NCBI GenBank assembly: GCA_036925085.1
Contig: JAUPFP010000004.1
Span: 7,724,938 to 7,788,937, forward strand
Reading direction: 5' to 3'
Source: Brachycybe producta
Taxonomy: Eukaryota; Arthropoda; Diplopoda; Playtdesmida; Andrognathidae
Length of the DNA stretch: 64,000 nt
Made by a program: the position numbers and the translations under genes. Shown here piece after piece: positions 45,559 through 56,690 of this stretch. Within the stretch, counting starts at the first letter, position 1. Each line of letters opens with the position of its first letter. A model generated the notes under the pieces. It searched no databases. It saw only the letters and a list, made by a program, of their open reading frames with translations, and had not been told where the DNA came from.

Positions 45559-46359
45559 CAGTGTTGGGGAGTAGTTGAAATACTATTTCAAATACTTCTT
45601 TTGTATTTAGTATTTGTAGTTGAAATACATAAAATTAAATAATGTATTTGTAATTTAAATTACTTTTTAATATTTTAATTACTACAAAATAATATTCAAA
45701 CAAAATTGTTTCTTTCAAAAAAATATTTTCTTTACTTTAGCAAAACTTTGACAATGTTAAATTGGCATGCCTTCATTACATTGAAGAAAAACAAATGTTG
45801 GACTTCCAAGTATTGCACCAGTTTCCAAGCGTCAAGGCTGCCTTCATGAAGTTGAATGTAACTAACTTTACTGTCATTGGCCCTTGTTGAAAGGTTGTTC
45901 TCAAATGCAGCATTGACAGTATTTCCAAGAAGGAATAGATTTAGTGACAAATGCTTTCAAGGCATACTGTATAAGATGAAGTAAATATTTTAGTATTTTA
46001 AATACTTTTTTGAAAGTATTTTATATTTTAAATAAAAGTAAAACTTTGTATTTCGTATTTTAAATAAAAGTAAAACTTTGGATTTCGTATTTTAAATACA
46101 AGTAAAACTTTGCATTTCGTATTTTAAATAAAAGTAAAACTTTGTATTTCGTATTTTAAATAAAAGTAAAACTTTGAATTTCGTATTTTAAATAAAAGTA
46201 AAACTTTGCATTTCGTATTTTAAATAAAAGTAAAACTTTGCATTTCGTATTTTAAATTAAAGTAAAACTTTGTATTTTGTATTTTAATTAAATAAATTTT
46301 TATGGAACTAGTTTGTATTTTATTTAAAACACATTTTAAAAGTATTTTCCCCAACACTG
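45559..46359. mobile_element. hAT-type element with internal minisatellite
   Basis: Ends CAGTGTTGGGGAGTA and TTTTCCCCAACACTG, flanked by CAAACTAG and CACATTAG (6 of 8 match), as expected for the 8-bp duplication of hAT transposons. A short reverse open frame (45732-45950) may be a decayed transposase piece. Subterminal TATTTGTA and AAATAC motifs are repeated. Confidence 0.75.
46018..46300 (+). repeat. 32-bp minisatellite inside the hAT element
   Basis: About eight units of AAATAAAAGTAAAACTTTG plus (T/C)ATTTCGTATTTT. It is contained wholly within the hAT boundaries. Confidence 0.9.
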
Positions 46360-46647
46360 CACATTAGTGACGTCAAAATGATGTCAAAATGGCCATGATT
46401 GCATGAATTTCGAAGTAGCTGTGGCCATTGCCTATCACAACAATAAGTTTCTGTAACATTTTTCGGCACTTTAAGACACATCGACATAACCAGAGCAATA
46501 AAAAAAAGCTACAACAAGCAAGTAGCAAACAAGTACACCAACGTCATCTAGTTACGACAATGTAATGTTGAAAATCAATATTGGACATCAACATCATGAA
46601 CAAAAAAGTAACAGTAAGCAGGTAAAAGCATTAGTTTGGGTTTAAGA

Positions 46648-46720
46648 GGCTATGCATTACAAAATTACTTTGAAAAATCTCTGCTAAGAGCACTAGCATC
46701 ATTTTTCTATTGAGCCCACA
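46648..46720 (+). mobile_element. Terminal fragment of the palindromic family
   Basis: AAGAGGCTATGCATTACAAA, ACTTTGAAAAATCTCTGCTA, GCACTAGCATCATTTTTCTA and TTGAGCCCA match the first 70 bp of the family; it then runs into CACACACACGTATGTGTGTG. Confidence 0.65.
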
Positions 46721-46800
46721 CACACGTATGTGTGTGTGTGCACATGCATACTGGGATTCAATAATTCTAAATAAATATAAATAAAATAATATTTAATATG

Positions 46801-46915
46801 TTGTAAAGTTTGGAAGTTGTTGTAGAGTTTTGGAAGCTGTTGTAGAGTTTTGGAAGCTGTTGTAGAGTTTTGGAAGCTGTTGTAGAGTTTTGGAAGTTGT
46901 CTTGGAGTATTGGGT
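46801..46915 (+). repeat. 20-bp tandem repeat in the Toll 3' flank
   Basis: About five units of TTGTAGAGTTTTGGAAGCTG. It lies 80-190 bp beyond the Toll stop codon, so it could be in a longer 3' UTR. Confidence 0.9.
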
Positions 46916-46987
46916 GTTGTCGTGTGTTTGTATCTAGGGATTGCACCTCTCGGACACCGTAAATACGAGTATAAATACAAACTACAT

Positions 46988-46993
46988 TTATTT
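46988..46993 (-). promoter_or_regulatory. Possible poly(A) signal of the Toll gene
   Basis: AATAAA on the minus strand lies 2 bases after the stop codon. This would give a very short 3' UTR; another signal further on may be used. Confidence 0.35.
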
Positions 46994-46995
46994 AA

Positions 46996-49900
46996 TTAAT
47001 TTGGCAAAAGAGCAACTCCATCACAAACTTCTCGCTTGGTCCTCTTTTCCGGAAGTACAAAGTAAAGTTTCTCCCAGAATAGTCGGTGGCCCCAAGTGAG
47101 GTAAGTGTTTGTCCGCAGATATAATTCCATTTCAGCAGGCAAATCTCGAGGCACTTCTCCCAACAATATGACAATGACTCTTTGACGACGATCTTCCAGC
47201 ATACGACAGTGAGCCATCTTAAACTCGTAACGACACCATTCGCTTTGAACAAAATTAGCAGAAAAGACAAGAATTGTTCTTTGACTTTTTTGTATCGCAT
47301 TTAGAATATTTTCCGTGATGAATTCGCCCACAACAAAATCACGATGATGCAAACACAAGTGGTATGGATCTGCACTTCCCTCCAGGCCAGGTAGAAGTTG
47401 ATTGACAACAAAGTCTTCGTCTAGATTACTATACGACACGAATGCATCGAATATATTCATATCGTAATCATTGTCCTCGCTATGATAAAACAGTCTGACA
47501 CCATATCGAGAATAAATAAGAACTTGCATTTCTCGTCGGTATATAAAGACTAGAATAGCGAGAACGACAATCGTGGTGAGTACGCAAAGTGAAATTGCCA
47601 AAACTTTCACCTGAGTATCATTCAGTGCTGTCAAGTGTTGAGTTTCGTAACAGCTCGATTCGTTGTAAGCAATGAGGGACACCTTCTGAGGAGGAACGTC
47701 GTCGGATATACAATATATTCGATCGTTCTTTCGAAGTATGCGAGTGGCATTATGCATCCATCGACGAAATAATGCCGTGAAGTTACAATCACAACTCCAC
47801 GGATTATCGTAAATGGCCAAGTCGTATATTTTCATTGAATTAAACATCCAAACAGGAAACTGAACAAGTCGATTGTTGTTTATATAAAGTTCCAACAAAC
47901 TAATTAATGGCACAAACAAATCTTCACTTAAATAAGAGAACATATTGTATGATAAATCTAACTCAACCAGTTTTGTGAGATTTGCAAACATATTTGGAGA
48001 CAGTTCTCGTAATAGATTTGACTTGAGATAAAGCCTCAACAGAGACCGCAATCTAGAGAATGTACCCACTTCGACATATTCTATGCCACAAGCTGTCAAG
48101 TTTAATTCGAATAAGTATCGAAATGGAGGAAAATCGTCAGCTTGCAAATGACTGATGTTATTGTAGTCTAAAAATAAAGACGTTGTTATCGGATGAAGTT
48201 CTGTCGGAATGCTCGTTAAACCGGTTTCCGTACACTGTGCGTGAATCTTACTCCAGTCTTCGCTTCTAAAACATGTACAACGTTTAGGACACGGTGAATC
48301 GCAGACGGTTACATCTTGAGATGGATCATCGTCATCAATTTGCCATAAAAAACATGTATTTAAGTGGACATCTTCATCGAAAGTGCACATTAGATCTTGC
48401 GGATCTGTGACACTAAAGATGGGCAGTGTCTTTTGACGAGTTTTGTTGAAACGATTCTGACACATCAGCTCGTTTCCATTCTGAACATAGAACGGACTTC
48501 CTCTACCAACTAGAACCTGTTGAAGCCATACGAGGTGACAGTTGCAAACGAATTTGTTCGACAACACGTTGAGCTCCACGATGCCACTGTCACTCAAAGG
48601 TCGGTCCAAAACGAGAGACTCCAGTTGGTTGTTTCTCAAAGACAAGAATCGCAATTCTGTCGTCAGTGTCAAAGCGTCTCGTTCAATGCTGGTTAAATTA
48701 TTATCATTTAAATAAACAGTTTTAACCGATGTAGGCAAAGTGTTTTTCAAGACGGTTGTCAAATGGTTAAAATCCAAATTTAAAATCTCTATGCTACTGG
48801 AAGCTGAAGTGCTGTCAAAATAAAAAATGTTATTGTAACTCAAATCCAATGTTTTCACCTTAGATGGACACCATCCACTGTTGAATTCTCGAATTTCGTT
48901 GTGAGATAAATTCAAAAATGTGACGGAATCTAGGCTACGAAACACGTCTACGTTTCTTGAGCCACGATCGTCGTAAACATTCTCAACGAAACTGATGCGG
49001 TTGTGTTCGAGATGCAAACTCTCCACATTTACGAGACCTTCAAAACTTTTGTTTCCAATTTTAATAATGTGATTGTGGGTTAGATTAAGATTCACCAGTG
49101 AACTGAGGTTACGAAAAGCATACTCTTCAATCACCGTGATGACATTCTTTGCGAGCGATAAGTCTCGAAGACGCACCAAACCACTGAAAGCTCCGCCACT
49201 GATAACGCTCAAGCGATTGTCTTCAAGGGTCAACTTCTCCACGTTAAGTGTAGCAAAAAACAATACCGAAGTGAGGCGGTTGTTACGTAAGTAAAGCCAT
49301 CGGAGCTTCGGAGTCGAAAGAAACGTTTGCGAACCAATGTTTATTATCTGATTGTTTCGCAGATCTAAACCTACGACTTCATTCAATCCAGTAAACGCAT
49401 CATCTTCCAACCGACTAAGTAAGTTGTCATTTAGTAATAACAACTTCAAACTACTCAGGTCACGAAAAATGTATTTGTCAACGTTCTCGATGACGTTACG
49501 TCCAAGATTCAGTTTTTGAAGATTAACGAGAAATAGAAATGTTTCATTTGTTACACTTCGAATGCGGTTCTCCTCTAAATTTAGATCCTCCAGTTTTGTA
49601 AGCGTGGATAACAAACCATTTAAGTTTGACAGCCGGTTCGAGGAAACATCAAGAATTTTTAGATTTGGGCACTTTTGAAACGCGTTCGTCGCAACCTTCT
49701 CGATCGCATTACTTTGCAAAACAAGTGCACGAAGATGAGGCAAGTCTCCTAATTCACCAACACGTTTCAATCCGCTATTCTGTAACGAAATATCCTCTAA
49801 ACTAGGTTGAAGAAGGCACATCTCTTCGACGACGAGAACGCATCTCTTAATGTACAACCGACGTAATCTCGGCATATTGTTCGAGACTGTCGCAAGAGGC

Positions 49901-50268
49901 TGAAATTTCAACCGACCACCAGTCACTTTCAGTTCTTCCAATGTATACAATTTACTCAGAGATCCACTTTCAAACGTCCACTCTACTTGTCCTTTACTTT
50001 TATTACAGAAGAAAATCTCCAACTGCTGCAAACCTTCGAATGTCTCCACGTCGATCGAACGAAAGACATGCGACGATTCGAGACATAAACGTAGGTAACT
50101 TACGGTGGACGTAATCGAAAACGGTAATTCCCTTAAGTCTGGCATACCGTTACAACTCAGATAATGACTGAAACTTAATTCCCACTTGCAGTTTTGAGCA
50201 AGTGAAAATATTGTTAATTCAAGAACAAACTCAAAAAGAATGATTCCACACAAATAATATAAACGCAT
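46996..50268 (-). CDS. Toll receptor (double cysteine-cluster type), intronless
   Basis: A single uninterrupted 1090-residue frame for a type I membrane receptor of the Toll family. Known members signal through MyD88-type adaptors to NF-kB in immunity or development. Residues 1-25 form a signal peptide (MRLYYLCGIILFEFVLELTI). About 20 leucine-rich repeats follow to residue 570. A first Cys-rich cap is at 571-655 (FVCNCHLVWLQ), then an N-flanking cap CDSPCPKRCTCF from 656. Then come four or five further repeats, and a second cap at 822-886 (NPWSCDCNF). The membrane segment is 887-910 and the TIR domain 937-1077. The TIR carries FDAFVSYS, LCLHHRDFVVG, SEWCRYEF and FW. RDFVVG lacks the Pro of many TLRs, as does Drosophila Toll. 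The start at 50268 is preferred (AAA before ATG); an upstream in-frame ATG at 50310 would add a poly-Lys leader. Confidence 0.93.
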   Translation of the reverse strand: MRLYYLCGIILFEFVLELTIFSLAQNCKWELSFSHYLSCNGMPDLRELPFSITSTVSYLRLCLESSHVFRSIDVETFEGLQQLEIFFCNKSKGQVEWTFESGSLSKLYTLEELKVTGGRLKFQPLATVSNNMPRLRRLYIKRCVLVVEEMCLLQPSLEDISLQNSGLKRVGELGDLPHLRALVLQSNAIEKVATNAFQKCPNLKILDVSSNRLSNLNGLLSTLTKLEDLNLEENRIRSVTNETFLFLVNLQKLNLGRNVIENVDKYIFRDLSSLKLLLLNDNLLSRLEDDAFTGLNEVVGLDLRNNQIINIGSQTFLSTPKLRWLYLRNNRLTSVLFFATLNVEKLTLEDNRLSVISGGAFSGLVRLRDLSLAKNVITVIEEYAFRNLSSLVNLNLTHNHIIKIGNKSFEGLVNVESLHLEHNRISFVENVYDDRGSRNVDVFRSLDSVTFLNLSHNEIREFNSGWCPSKVKTLDLSYNNIFYFDSTSASSSIEILNLDFNHLTTVLKNTLPTSVKTVYLNDNNLTSIERDALTLTTELRFLSLRNNQLESLVLDRPLSDSGIVELNVLSNKFVCNCHLVWLQQVLVGRGSPFYVQNGNELMCQNRFNKTRQKTLPIFSVTDPQDLMCTFDEDVHLNTCFLWQIDDDDPSQDVTVCDSPCPKRCTCFRSEDWSKIHAQCTETGLTSIPTELHPITTSLFLDYNNISHLQADDFPPFRYLFELNLTACGIEYVEVGTFSRLRSLLRLYLKSNLLRELSPNMFANLTKLVELDLSYNMFSYLSEDLFVPLISLLELYINNNRLVQFPVWMFNSMKIYDLAIYDNPWSCDCNFTALFRRWMHNATRILRKNDRIYCISDDVPPQKVSLIAYNESSCYETQHLTALNDTQVKVLAISLCVLTTIVVLAILVFIYRREMQVLIYSRYGVRLFYHSEDNDYDMNIFDAFVSYSNLDEDFVVNQLLPGLEGSADPYHLCLHHRDFVVGEFITENILNAIQKSQRTILVFSANFVQSEWCRYEFKMAHCRMLEDRRQRVIVILLGEVPRDLPAEMELYLRTNTYLTWGHRLFWEKLYFVLPEKRTKREVCDGVALLPN

Positions 50269-50565
50269 TTTGTGTTTTTTTTTTTTTTTCTTCTTCTTTG
50301 TGTTGAACATAAAAGACAACACAACCTAACACTAATGTACCGTCTGCATTCAAGTTTCATGTATTTCAGTATCCTATTATGAAAGCTAATGCTATTTTGA
50401 ATAATTATAATCAGTCAGTAAAGGAAGTTAAGTTAAAATCGTAGTTAAATTATCTAACAGGATGTTTCTTGGAAACAAATGTACACGGAAACTTGAGCAC
50501 GTAGCCAATTGCACGCAAGTAAATGTTTATTTTACAAGGAAATGATAAAATGATGATAAATTAAA

Positions 50566-50812
<247 letters not shown>

Positions 50813-50879
50813 AACGATAAGTCCAGGATCGATTCTGACTCGTTTAGTTTTTTATGGAATTGGCATAGAACTTTGTCAA

Positions 50880-51641
50880 CCCTCTGTACCCATGTACAGA
50901 GGATTGACCTAGTTGTATCAGCTGATGATGCCAATATCCTGTCTTGGGTCACACTATGGGTCTTGGGTCCTTATTCCTCCCAGGCCCGCCCCTTAATACA
51001 AAGAGATCGTCCTGATAAGAATCAGCATTAAGTCTATGGGGTTGAAACTTTCTATTGTAAGTTTGTTTTAATTGACGCTGAGTCATTTTTCTATATTTTG
51101 GTGACCACTGGTCAATCATGTTGATTGGCCAGTTTGTTTTTTACTTTTGTTTTTACCCAATCAGAGGATTCTGAGAAAGTGTTCTCAGTATCCTCTTTTT
51201 GGGTACAAAAGGCCGTGTATTTTTATGTTTAGTAAGCACTTTTTGAATTGATTACGCTGAGAATGAATCCATGTCGAATTGTGGCCAAATTCTGTATCTT
51301 ATGTAAATAAATAGTTATAATGAGCAAAAAGCTGCTGAATGTTTTATTTTATACTTTCGAACCGAATGGAGAATTTCAACATTTTACCATCTATAACTGC
51401 CAACCCAGTCCGAACCCAATCCTAGATGGGACTTCAGAAGACAACACGATCGACCAGCTTTTAATCGGGCAAAAGCCCGAGGGGTAGCAAACAGCGAAAG
51501 ATCCTTAAAACTGTAAAGGTTCTTCTGAAAGAAACTTGTGAGGAAACGAACGGAACTAATTTGTTCCCTTCCTCCCCAACCAGAATAGAATTAGTGGCCT
51601 AGCCAACCACTTTCTGATTGCTCGAAAGAGCGCAATGATAC
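50880..51641 (+). other. Possible LTR or promoter-like region
   Basis: Carries ACCCAATCAGAGG (a CCAAT-type box), TTGGGTACAAAAGG (TATA-like) 70 bp later and AATAAA at 51306, the order of an LTR U3-R. A CCTCTGTACCCATGTACAGAGG palindrome is at 50880. No second copy was found in the window, so the boundaries are unknown. Confidence 0.35.
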
Positions 51642-52310
51642 TGTAACACCCAGTAACTCGTGATCCCGCCAAAACCATAGCCTGGGGGTAAACAACTCAT
51701 AGCTGTCCCTCCCTCCCTCTGACTCATGCTCAAGTGGCGGATTGATACTCTTAGGACCGTGGTCGCTTGGAATTGGTTCCACCTTGTAGGTGTACACAGG
51801 TCCAAGGTATAAAAAGGCCATGTTCTTCTTTGTTCATCATCCTTACTTGCTCAACTTTTGTATTATGTAGATTTATATCCATACCACATCATGGGCCCGA
51901 GGATGCACCTTTAATCAAACAATTCATTTTTGTAATGTTACTGCTTTCTGTACAAGAATGAATAAAGTGTTTTACAATGAGAAACTGCATTGTATATTTG
52001 TCTGGAAACTAATCCTTCTCTAGACAAGCCGGAGACACCACAGGACAAGGCAACATACAGATCCTAGAGGAGCTACAACATCTTGTGGTAACAAAGGAAG
52101 ATGTACATCAGTGACCACCAGGAGTGATAGTCACCATCCTTCTGCGAAGACTACACCCCTGCACAGAAGAATGTTCACAATCAATAGCCATCCGACTATT
52201 TCTATAGCTCAAATCTTCGTGCGGCCACCGGCGATCAAGAGAAGAAACGAGTTATGGAAAACATCATCATAAGTTGGTAAAAATTATAAGATCGTCGCCA
52301 AAAGCTCACA
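51642..52310 (+). mobile_element. Solo LTR, family A
   Basis: TGTAACACCCAGTAACTCGT to AAAGCTCACA with ATAC on both flanks (4-bp target duplication). TATAAAAAGGCC is at 51810 and AATAAAGTG at 51961. Sequence order is identical to the copies at 37111 and 43971. Confidence 0.9.
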
Positions 52311-52380
52311 ATACTTTTGGACAATTCTATTCACCTCCTAAACGTGGTTCGTTACAATAATAATATTAATAATAATAATT

Positions 52381-52560
52381 TTATATTTTTTATATATATT
52401 TCGCTTTGTCTATCTGTGTATAACGCTGTACAAACAATGACAAAATGTTTAAGCAAGTAGGAATTTATTTAATTATCATGGTAAACTTTATGTTGCACTC
52501 TCCCGATCCATGCCCCGCGACCGCTTGCCCTGCGACCACTTGCCCCGAGTGGCAAGTGCT
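52381..52560 (+). mobile_element. Helitron-type fragment
   Basis: TATATATATTTCGCTTTGTC, ATAACGCTGTACAAACAATG and GTTGCACTCTCCCGATCCAT correspond in order to the copies at 57435 and 58507. The 3' hairpin end is absent. It sits directly upstream of a lamin exon. Confidence 0.55.
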
Positions 52561-52606
52561 CTCCTGTGTTTTGTTCACTCTAAAGTGTTTTTTTTTTCTT
52601 TTGCAG

Positions 52607-54132
52607 GTTGTAGGAAAAGAAAACGACCTTGCAGCTGCTAAGAAAGAATTTCACGAGATTTGCAATCAGCTTCATGGTCAGATTTCTCAGGCTCAGGCCG
52701 AAAATAGGACTGCAGATGATGAAAACAAAGTTTGTGGCATTTTTCGTTTTTTTTTTACATTTTGCATCCACGTTCACAACTGAATTAAATTATTTCAGGT
52801 TCTGAAGTCACAACTGGAGACTGACCTAAAACATCGGGAAAGTGTTGAGCAAAATTTGGATAAAGTCATTTTTGCATGTTAATCTTGAAAATAGACTTCA
52901 AAGTCTTAACGCGGAGTTGACTTTTAAGCAGTGGGTACACGAGAAGGTAAGAAATAAGTCTGTGGCAACCTGGTCTGCTCAATCAAATTTTTTGATTGAG
53001 CAGATGAACTCCCTATGGTGATCTGCCTGACAGCATATAGTAGGCTGTTAGGTCGGACGTCATTTTAGTACCAGCAAACCTCTCACCATTGAAGTCAATG
53101 GGTGAGAGGTCAGAAGTGACCACTGTCCCCTCCAGGTGGAGTTGCCTGGAAGTTTCAATGGCTTTGTCAGCCATTAAATCGGGGCAGTGTTGTAGGCTTT
53201 TGACTGGTGAAGTTCATCCTGCTGGAGGCCAACGAGGCCTCCATTGTTCTTTGTGGTCATTGTTCTTTTGGTTTGCCTTTTTGTGTTAGTCATGGTGGCT
53301 TGGCTGGTTGTGTTAACCAGCCAAGTTGTGTGAATAATATTTACCACTGCCTTTTTAAATACATTTATTGTAAGTAGATAAATACTTCTTTTACTTTCAC
53401 TTTAATACTGTGTTGTGTCAGTTACTGGGGAGTATCGTGGGGTGGGGGAATCTGTGGGGATTTCCACCGTCCGTTTCTGGCTTGTTTTGGCCGGTACTCA
53501 CGTCGGCTCGCGGTGGAAAGGATTCCACCGCAATATTCTCGTTGTGGCGGCGGATCGTCCATCGTGTCCAGCGGGAGAGACTCCAGGTAGAGTCGACATT
53601 ACCCACGTTAACCGTGCGGAGGGCTGCTACGGGTGCGATCCCGTCCCCGTTGGAGTCTGTGTCCGCGTAAGTTTGGTTCAAGTTTTTTTGGATGGTACTA
53701 AACATACCCGAGGTATTGTGATGGACCAGTCGGGTCGTTACAAGTCTGATGAATGAGTGAATTTTTTTGTAACGTTTCATTTTGATTCTTAGGAAATTGA
53801 GAACATTACAGCACATAATCGTTTCCGGATACCTGAAGTTGACAGCCAACTGCTGGAACATTACGAAAAGAAACTGGCCATTAAGCAGTTAGAGTTGACG
53901 AACCAGTACGAGACTCAGCTGCAGCTGAAGTGCGACGAAATTCAGTTTCTTTTCAAAGAAGAGGTACATTGCCTTGAGGCGATTCCACGTGCACTTGATT
54001 TGTATGGTTTTATTGTTGCTTCAACTAGGAGGCTTCACTCAAAGCTAGAGTTAAACACCTTAAACAACTATCTTTGGAATGCCAAACAGAGCTTGAAGAT
54101 TATAATAGCCTATTGGATGACGAAAAACCCAG
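52607..54132 (+). pseudogene. Intermediate-filament (lamin) rod exons, frameshifted
   Basis: Four segments with canonical AG/GT borders: 52607-52729, 52799-52946, 53793-53963 and 54029-54132. Lamins are nuclear coiled-coil proteins that polymerise under the inner membrane. The peptides are heptad-rich: KENDLAAAKKEFHEICNQLH; VNLENRLQSLNAELTFKQW; EVDSQLLEHYEKKLAIKQLE; ECQTELEDYNSLLDDEK. LENRLQSLNAEL is the lamin coil block. The first and third segments are multiples of three and phase 0. The second is 148 nt, one base too long: its start gives DLKHRESVEQNLDKV then a stop, its end resumes one frame over. That is a single-base insertion near 52870 or an assembly error. The head and rod-end exons are not seen. 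A solo LTR fills the second intron. Confidence 0.75.
52961..53742 (+). mobile_element. Solo LTR, family B, in a lamin intron
   Basis: TGTGGCAACCTGGTCTGCTC to GGGTCGTTACA, flanked by AGTC on both sides. It lies 14 bp after the donor of the second rod exon and 50 bp before the next acceptor. The 3' third is GC-rich (GGCGGCGGATCG) and free of stops in one frame, giving spurious open frames. Confidence 0.9.
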
Positions 54133-55014
54133 GTGGGTTTTCGCGGTTTTGTTACTATGTCTGTTTTGATGGCAATTACAGTGGTGTTCTGTGATTTCCC
54201 CTTGTTAGCCAATTAGTATCTAAGAGGTTTAGGGTTCGACCCTCCCAGCCAATGAAGGCTTATTTATGGGATGGGGTTTTAGCTGTCAATCAATATAGGG
54301 TTCTATTGTAAGATTTTTTGGGTATGTGTTGTGTATTGGGGTAGCTATTTTATTTATAGGCCTCTATTTAAAACCCAATATGTACCCCAGATTTACCTTT
54401 AAGGGCTTCTTCGTTGGTTCTTGTGCAAACCTCCACCAATGTAGTATATAAGAAATTCAAACTAAGTACACACTTCACAAACTAATTTTACCAATGCAAA
54501 ACTATTTTTTTACTGATTCAAAACAAACTTTAAGATTCAAACAAAAAAAAACTTTACAAAATCTAAAACAACTTTTATAAATTTGAAGAACAAACTTCCC
54601 AAAAACAAGTATGCTAACTAGTATGCATCCCGGTTGTAAAATTATAATTTTGTCTCTAATTTTTTTACGATTGTCGACACATGTTATTTCCACTAACCGT
54701 CATTTTCTATGAATTAGTATGGTTAACTTTTTAACTTTTTATCACAGGTTTTAGCTTTCGGCAACTCATAACATTTCTTTTAAACGACTAGCATTCTCAT
54801 TATTCATTTATTTGATTTTCTGGGCCCTCTGGAATGTATTTCTATTTAAATACAATTTTAGCCCTTTCACCCTTACTCTGTTGAGAACCCTAACACCCTA
54901 AAACTCTTTCGCTACTTTGCTGGTACCTCCTTTTGGGTTACATTTGACTTCAAATATTGTTTCATTCATTTTATTATACTCATTCATAAGTTTCTTCTCT
55001 ATAATCTTCAATAT
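54133..55014. other. Intron-like sequence, no exon recognised
   Basis: Follows the GTGGGT donor of the last rod exon. I searched for the conserved end of the filament rod (a YRKLLEGE-type exon) and saw none. AT-rich, with a short GTTGTGTATTGGGGTAG region. Confidence 0.4.
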
Positions 55015-55782
55015 TGTGACGACCCAGTTTTGCTCCTGTTGGAGTAAAACTAAATTCCCATTGTCGTCTGCTAGGCACCTGTAATTTGGTTGCCAGGCAG
55101 ACAACAAAATGGCCAGCAATGGTCACTGTCCTCCCCCAGGTGGAGCAGCCTGGGGGTGATATATAATGGCGGTGGCCATTATTATCTGGACAGTGAGTGA
55201 GTTGACCCTTTTCATGCTGTGTGCATGGTGTGTTTTAGTGCTCTCATCAGGTGGCCAAGATGGCCACCATTTATCATCATTCTTTGTGGTGCTTGGGTGT
55301 GTCTTACCTTATCTCCTGGCTGGATTAGCCATGAGATATATTGCTTATAGTAAGTGGTTTCACTGGTTGTGAATAAATTATATTCTTTTTATTTATTACA
55401 CTGTGTCCGTGTCTTTATTTATTATACATAAATATTCGGGAAGTTACCGCAGAGAGGGTGGGGGTTCCGGTGAGGGAGTTTCACCGTCACCAACACCGTC
55501 CTGTCCGTCATGTTTTCCGGCATGTCGGCCGGTTCTTTGCGCGCGGTTCCACGGTAGGATTCATCGGGAATCTACCGTGGACTCCTCGTCTTGTTCGGCG
55601 GTCTTTCATCCGTCGACTTGTGGCGTGGGAATTGACATCCAACCGGTGCTACCCGTGGGCACGGACGGGTGCAAGAGGAGGGCTGGTCAGTGGCTTCCTC
55701 GACCCGTCCCAAGGAGGTCAAGCGGCGGTAAGTAAAGCGAAATTTACCGTAGGTCATTGTAGCACCCAGTCGGGTCGTTACA
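55015..55782 (+). mobile_element. Solo LTR, family B
   Basis: TGTGACGACCCAGTTTTGCT to GTCGGGTCGTTACA, flanked by ATAT on both sides. Shares CCCAGGTGGAGCAGCCTGGG, a GTGAATAAATTATATTC signal and the GC-rich end with the other family B copies, though diverged between. Confidence 0.88.
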
Positions 55783-55789
55783 ATATACT

Positions 55790-56690
55790 CTATATTTTAT
55801 TGGCAGCTCTTTTCTTTATGTGTTGAGAACCTGTTATATGTGCTTTACTTTTTCTTTAAACTTTTTTATTATATTGTTGTTTTTGAATATCGAAGAGAGT
55901 ATGGTAAAAAGTATCTTTTACACTTTTCACTATCGGTGTCTTCTTTTTATTCTTCTTCTATAGTGACATCATATTTTTTTATAAACCAGGTGGTCTTTTA
56001 CCGTGTGAGTACGAAGTACAAACGATATATTTTTTTCTCCATTAGGAGTCACATTTCAAACCTTTTCATTGTTCAACTTACGTTTTCTTATTTTATACTC
56101 CACTAGGTAATCAGATTATATCAGATCAATTAACCACTTCATTTATCTGTTTATTACCCTATAAAGTATTTTTCCCGCCCTTTTCATTATTTAATTACTT
56201 TTAATTTTGTTAAAAAGTTTTTCTTTAATTGGTACACTTATCTAGGCTCACTCTTCTAAAGTGTGTGTGGGTGGGTTTTGTCTTTCTCTTTCACCCCTCT
56301 CTTGTTTTCTTAAAAACCTTTTATTACTTTTTACATTTGTGGGTGGGTTTCTTTTCATTTTTTCCCAATCTCAGATTTTCTTCTTGCTTGGTCTCTCTCT
56401 TATGTGTGGGTGAGTTTCTTCTTTTTCTCTTTCCACCCTTTTCCCTTTTGTACCTCTTTTACCATTTCTCTCCTTTTTTATCATACTAGTATGTGTGTGG
56501 GTGTGATTCATTCATATCTTTGTCCACCCTCTTTACTATTATTTCTTTCCCGCCATTTTTTGTTTATTCATCTTTCCTTCTCTTTTTTACTTCTCTTTTA
56601 CTATTTCTCTTTTTAGCTCAGCCTCTTTACTCTTTAACTTTATTCATTTTTCTTTTAATAACTTCTGCCCCTCTCTCAAATTAGTTAGGT
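55790..56690 (+). repeat. Pyrimidine-biased region with GTGTGGGTG units
   Basis: About 900 bases rich in T and C on this strand. Four diverged units starting (GT)GTGGGTG(G/A)GTTT at about 56264, 56337, 56402 and 56492 are followed each time by CTTTTTCTC-like and CACCC segments. No exon fits; long pyrimidine tracts make apparent splice acceptors common. Confidence 0.5.

Noticed and set aside
53410..55826. Open frames of 86-147 codons in the GC-rich parts of LTR B
   Set aside because: They coincide with LTR ends in two separate copies, use different frames, and are not conserved between the copies.
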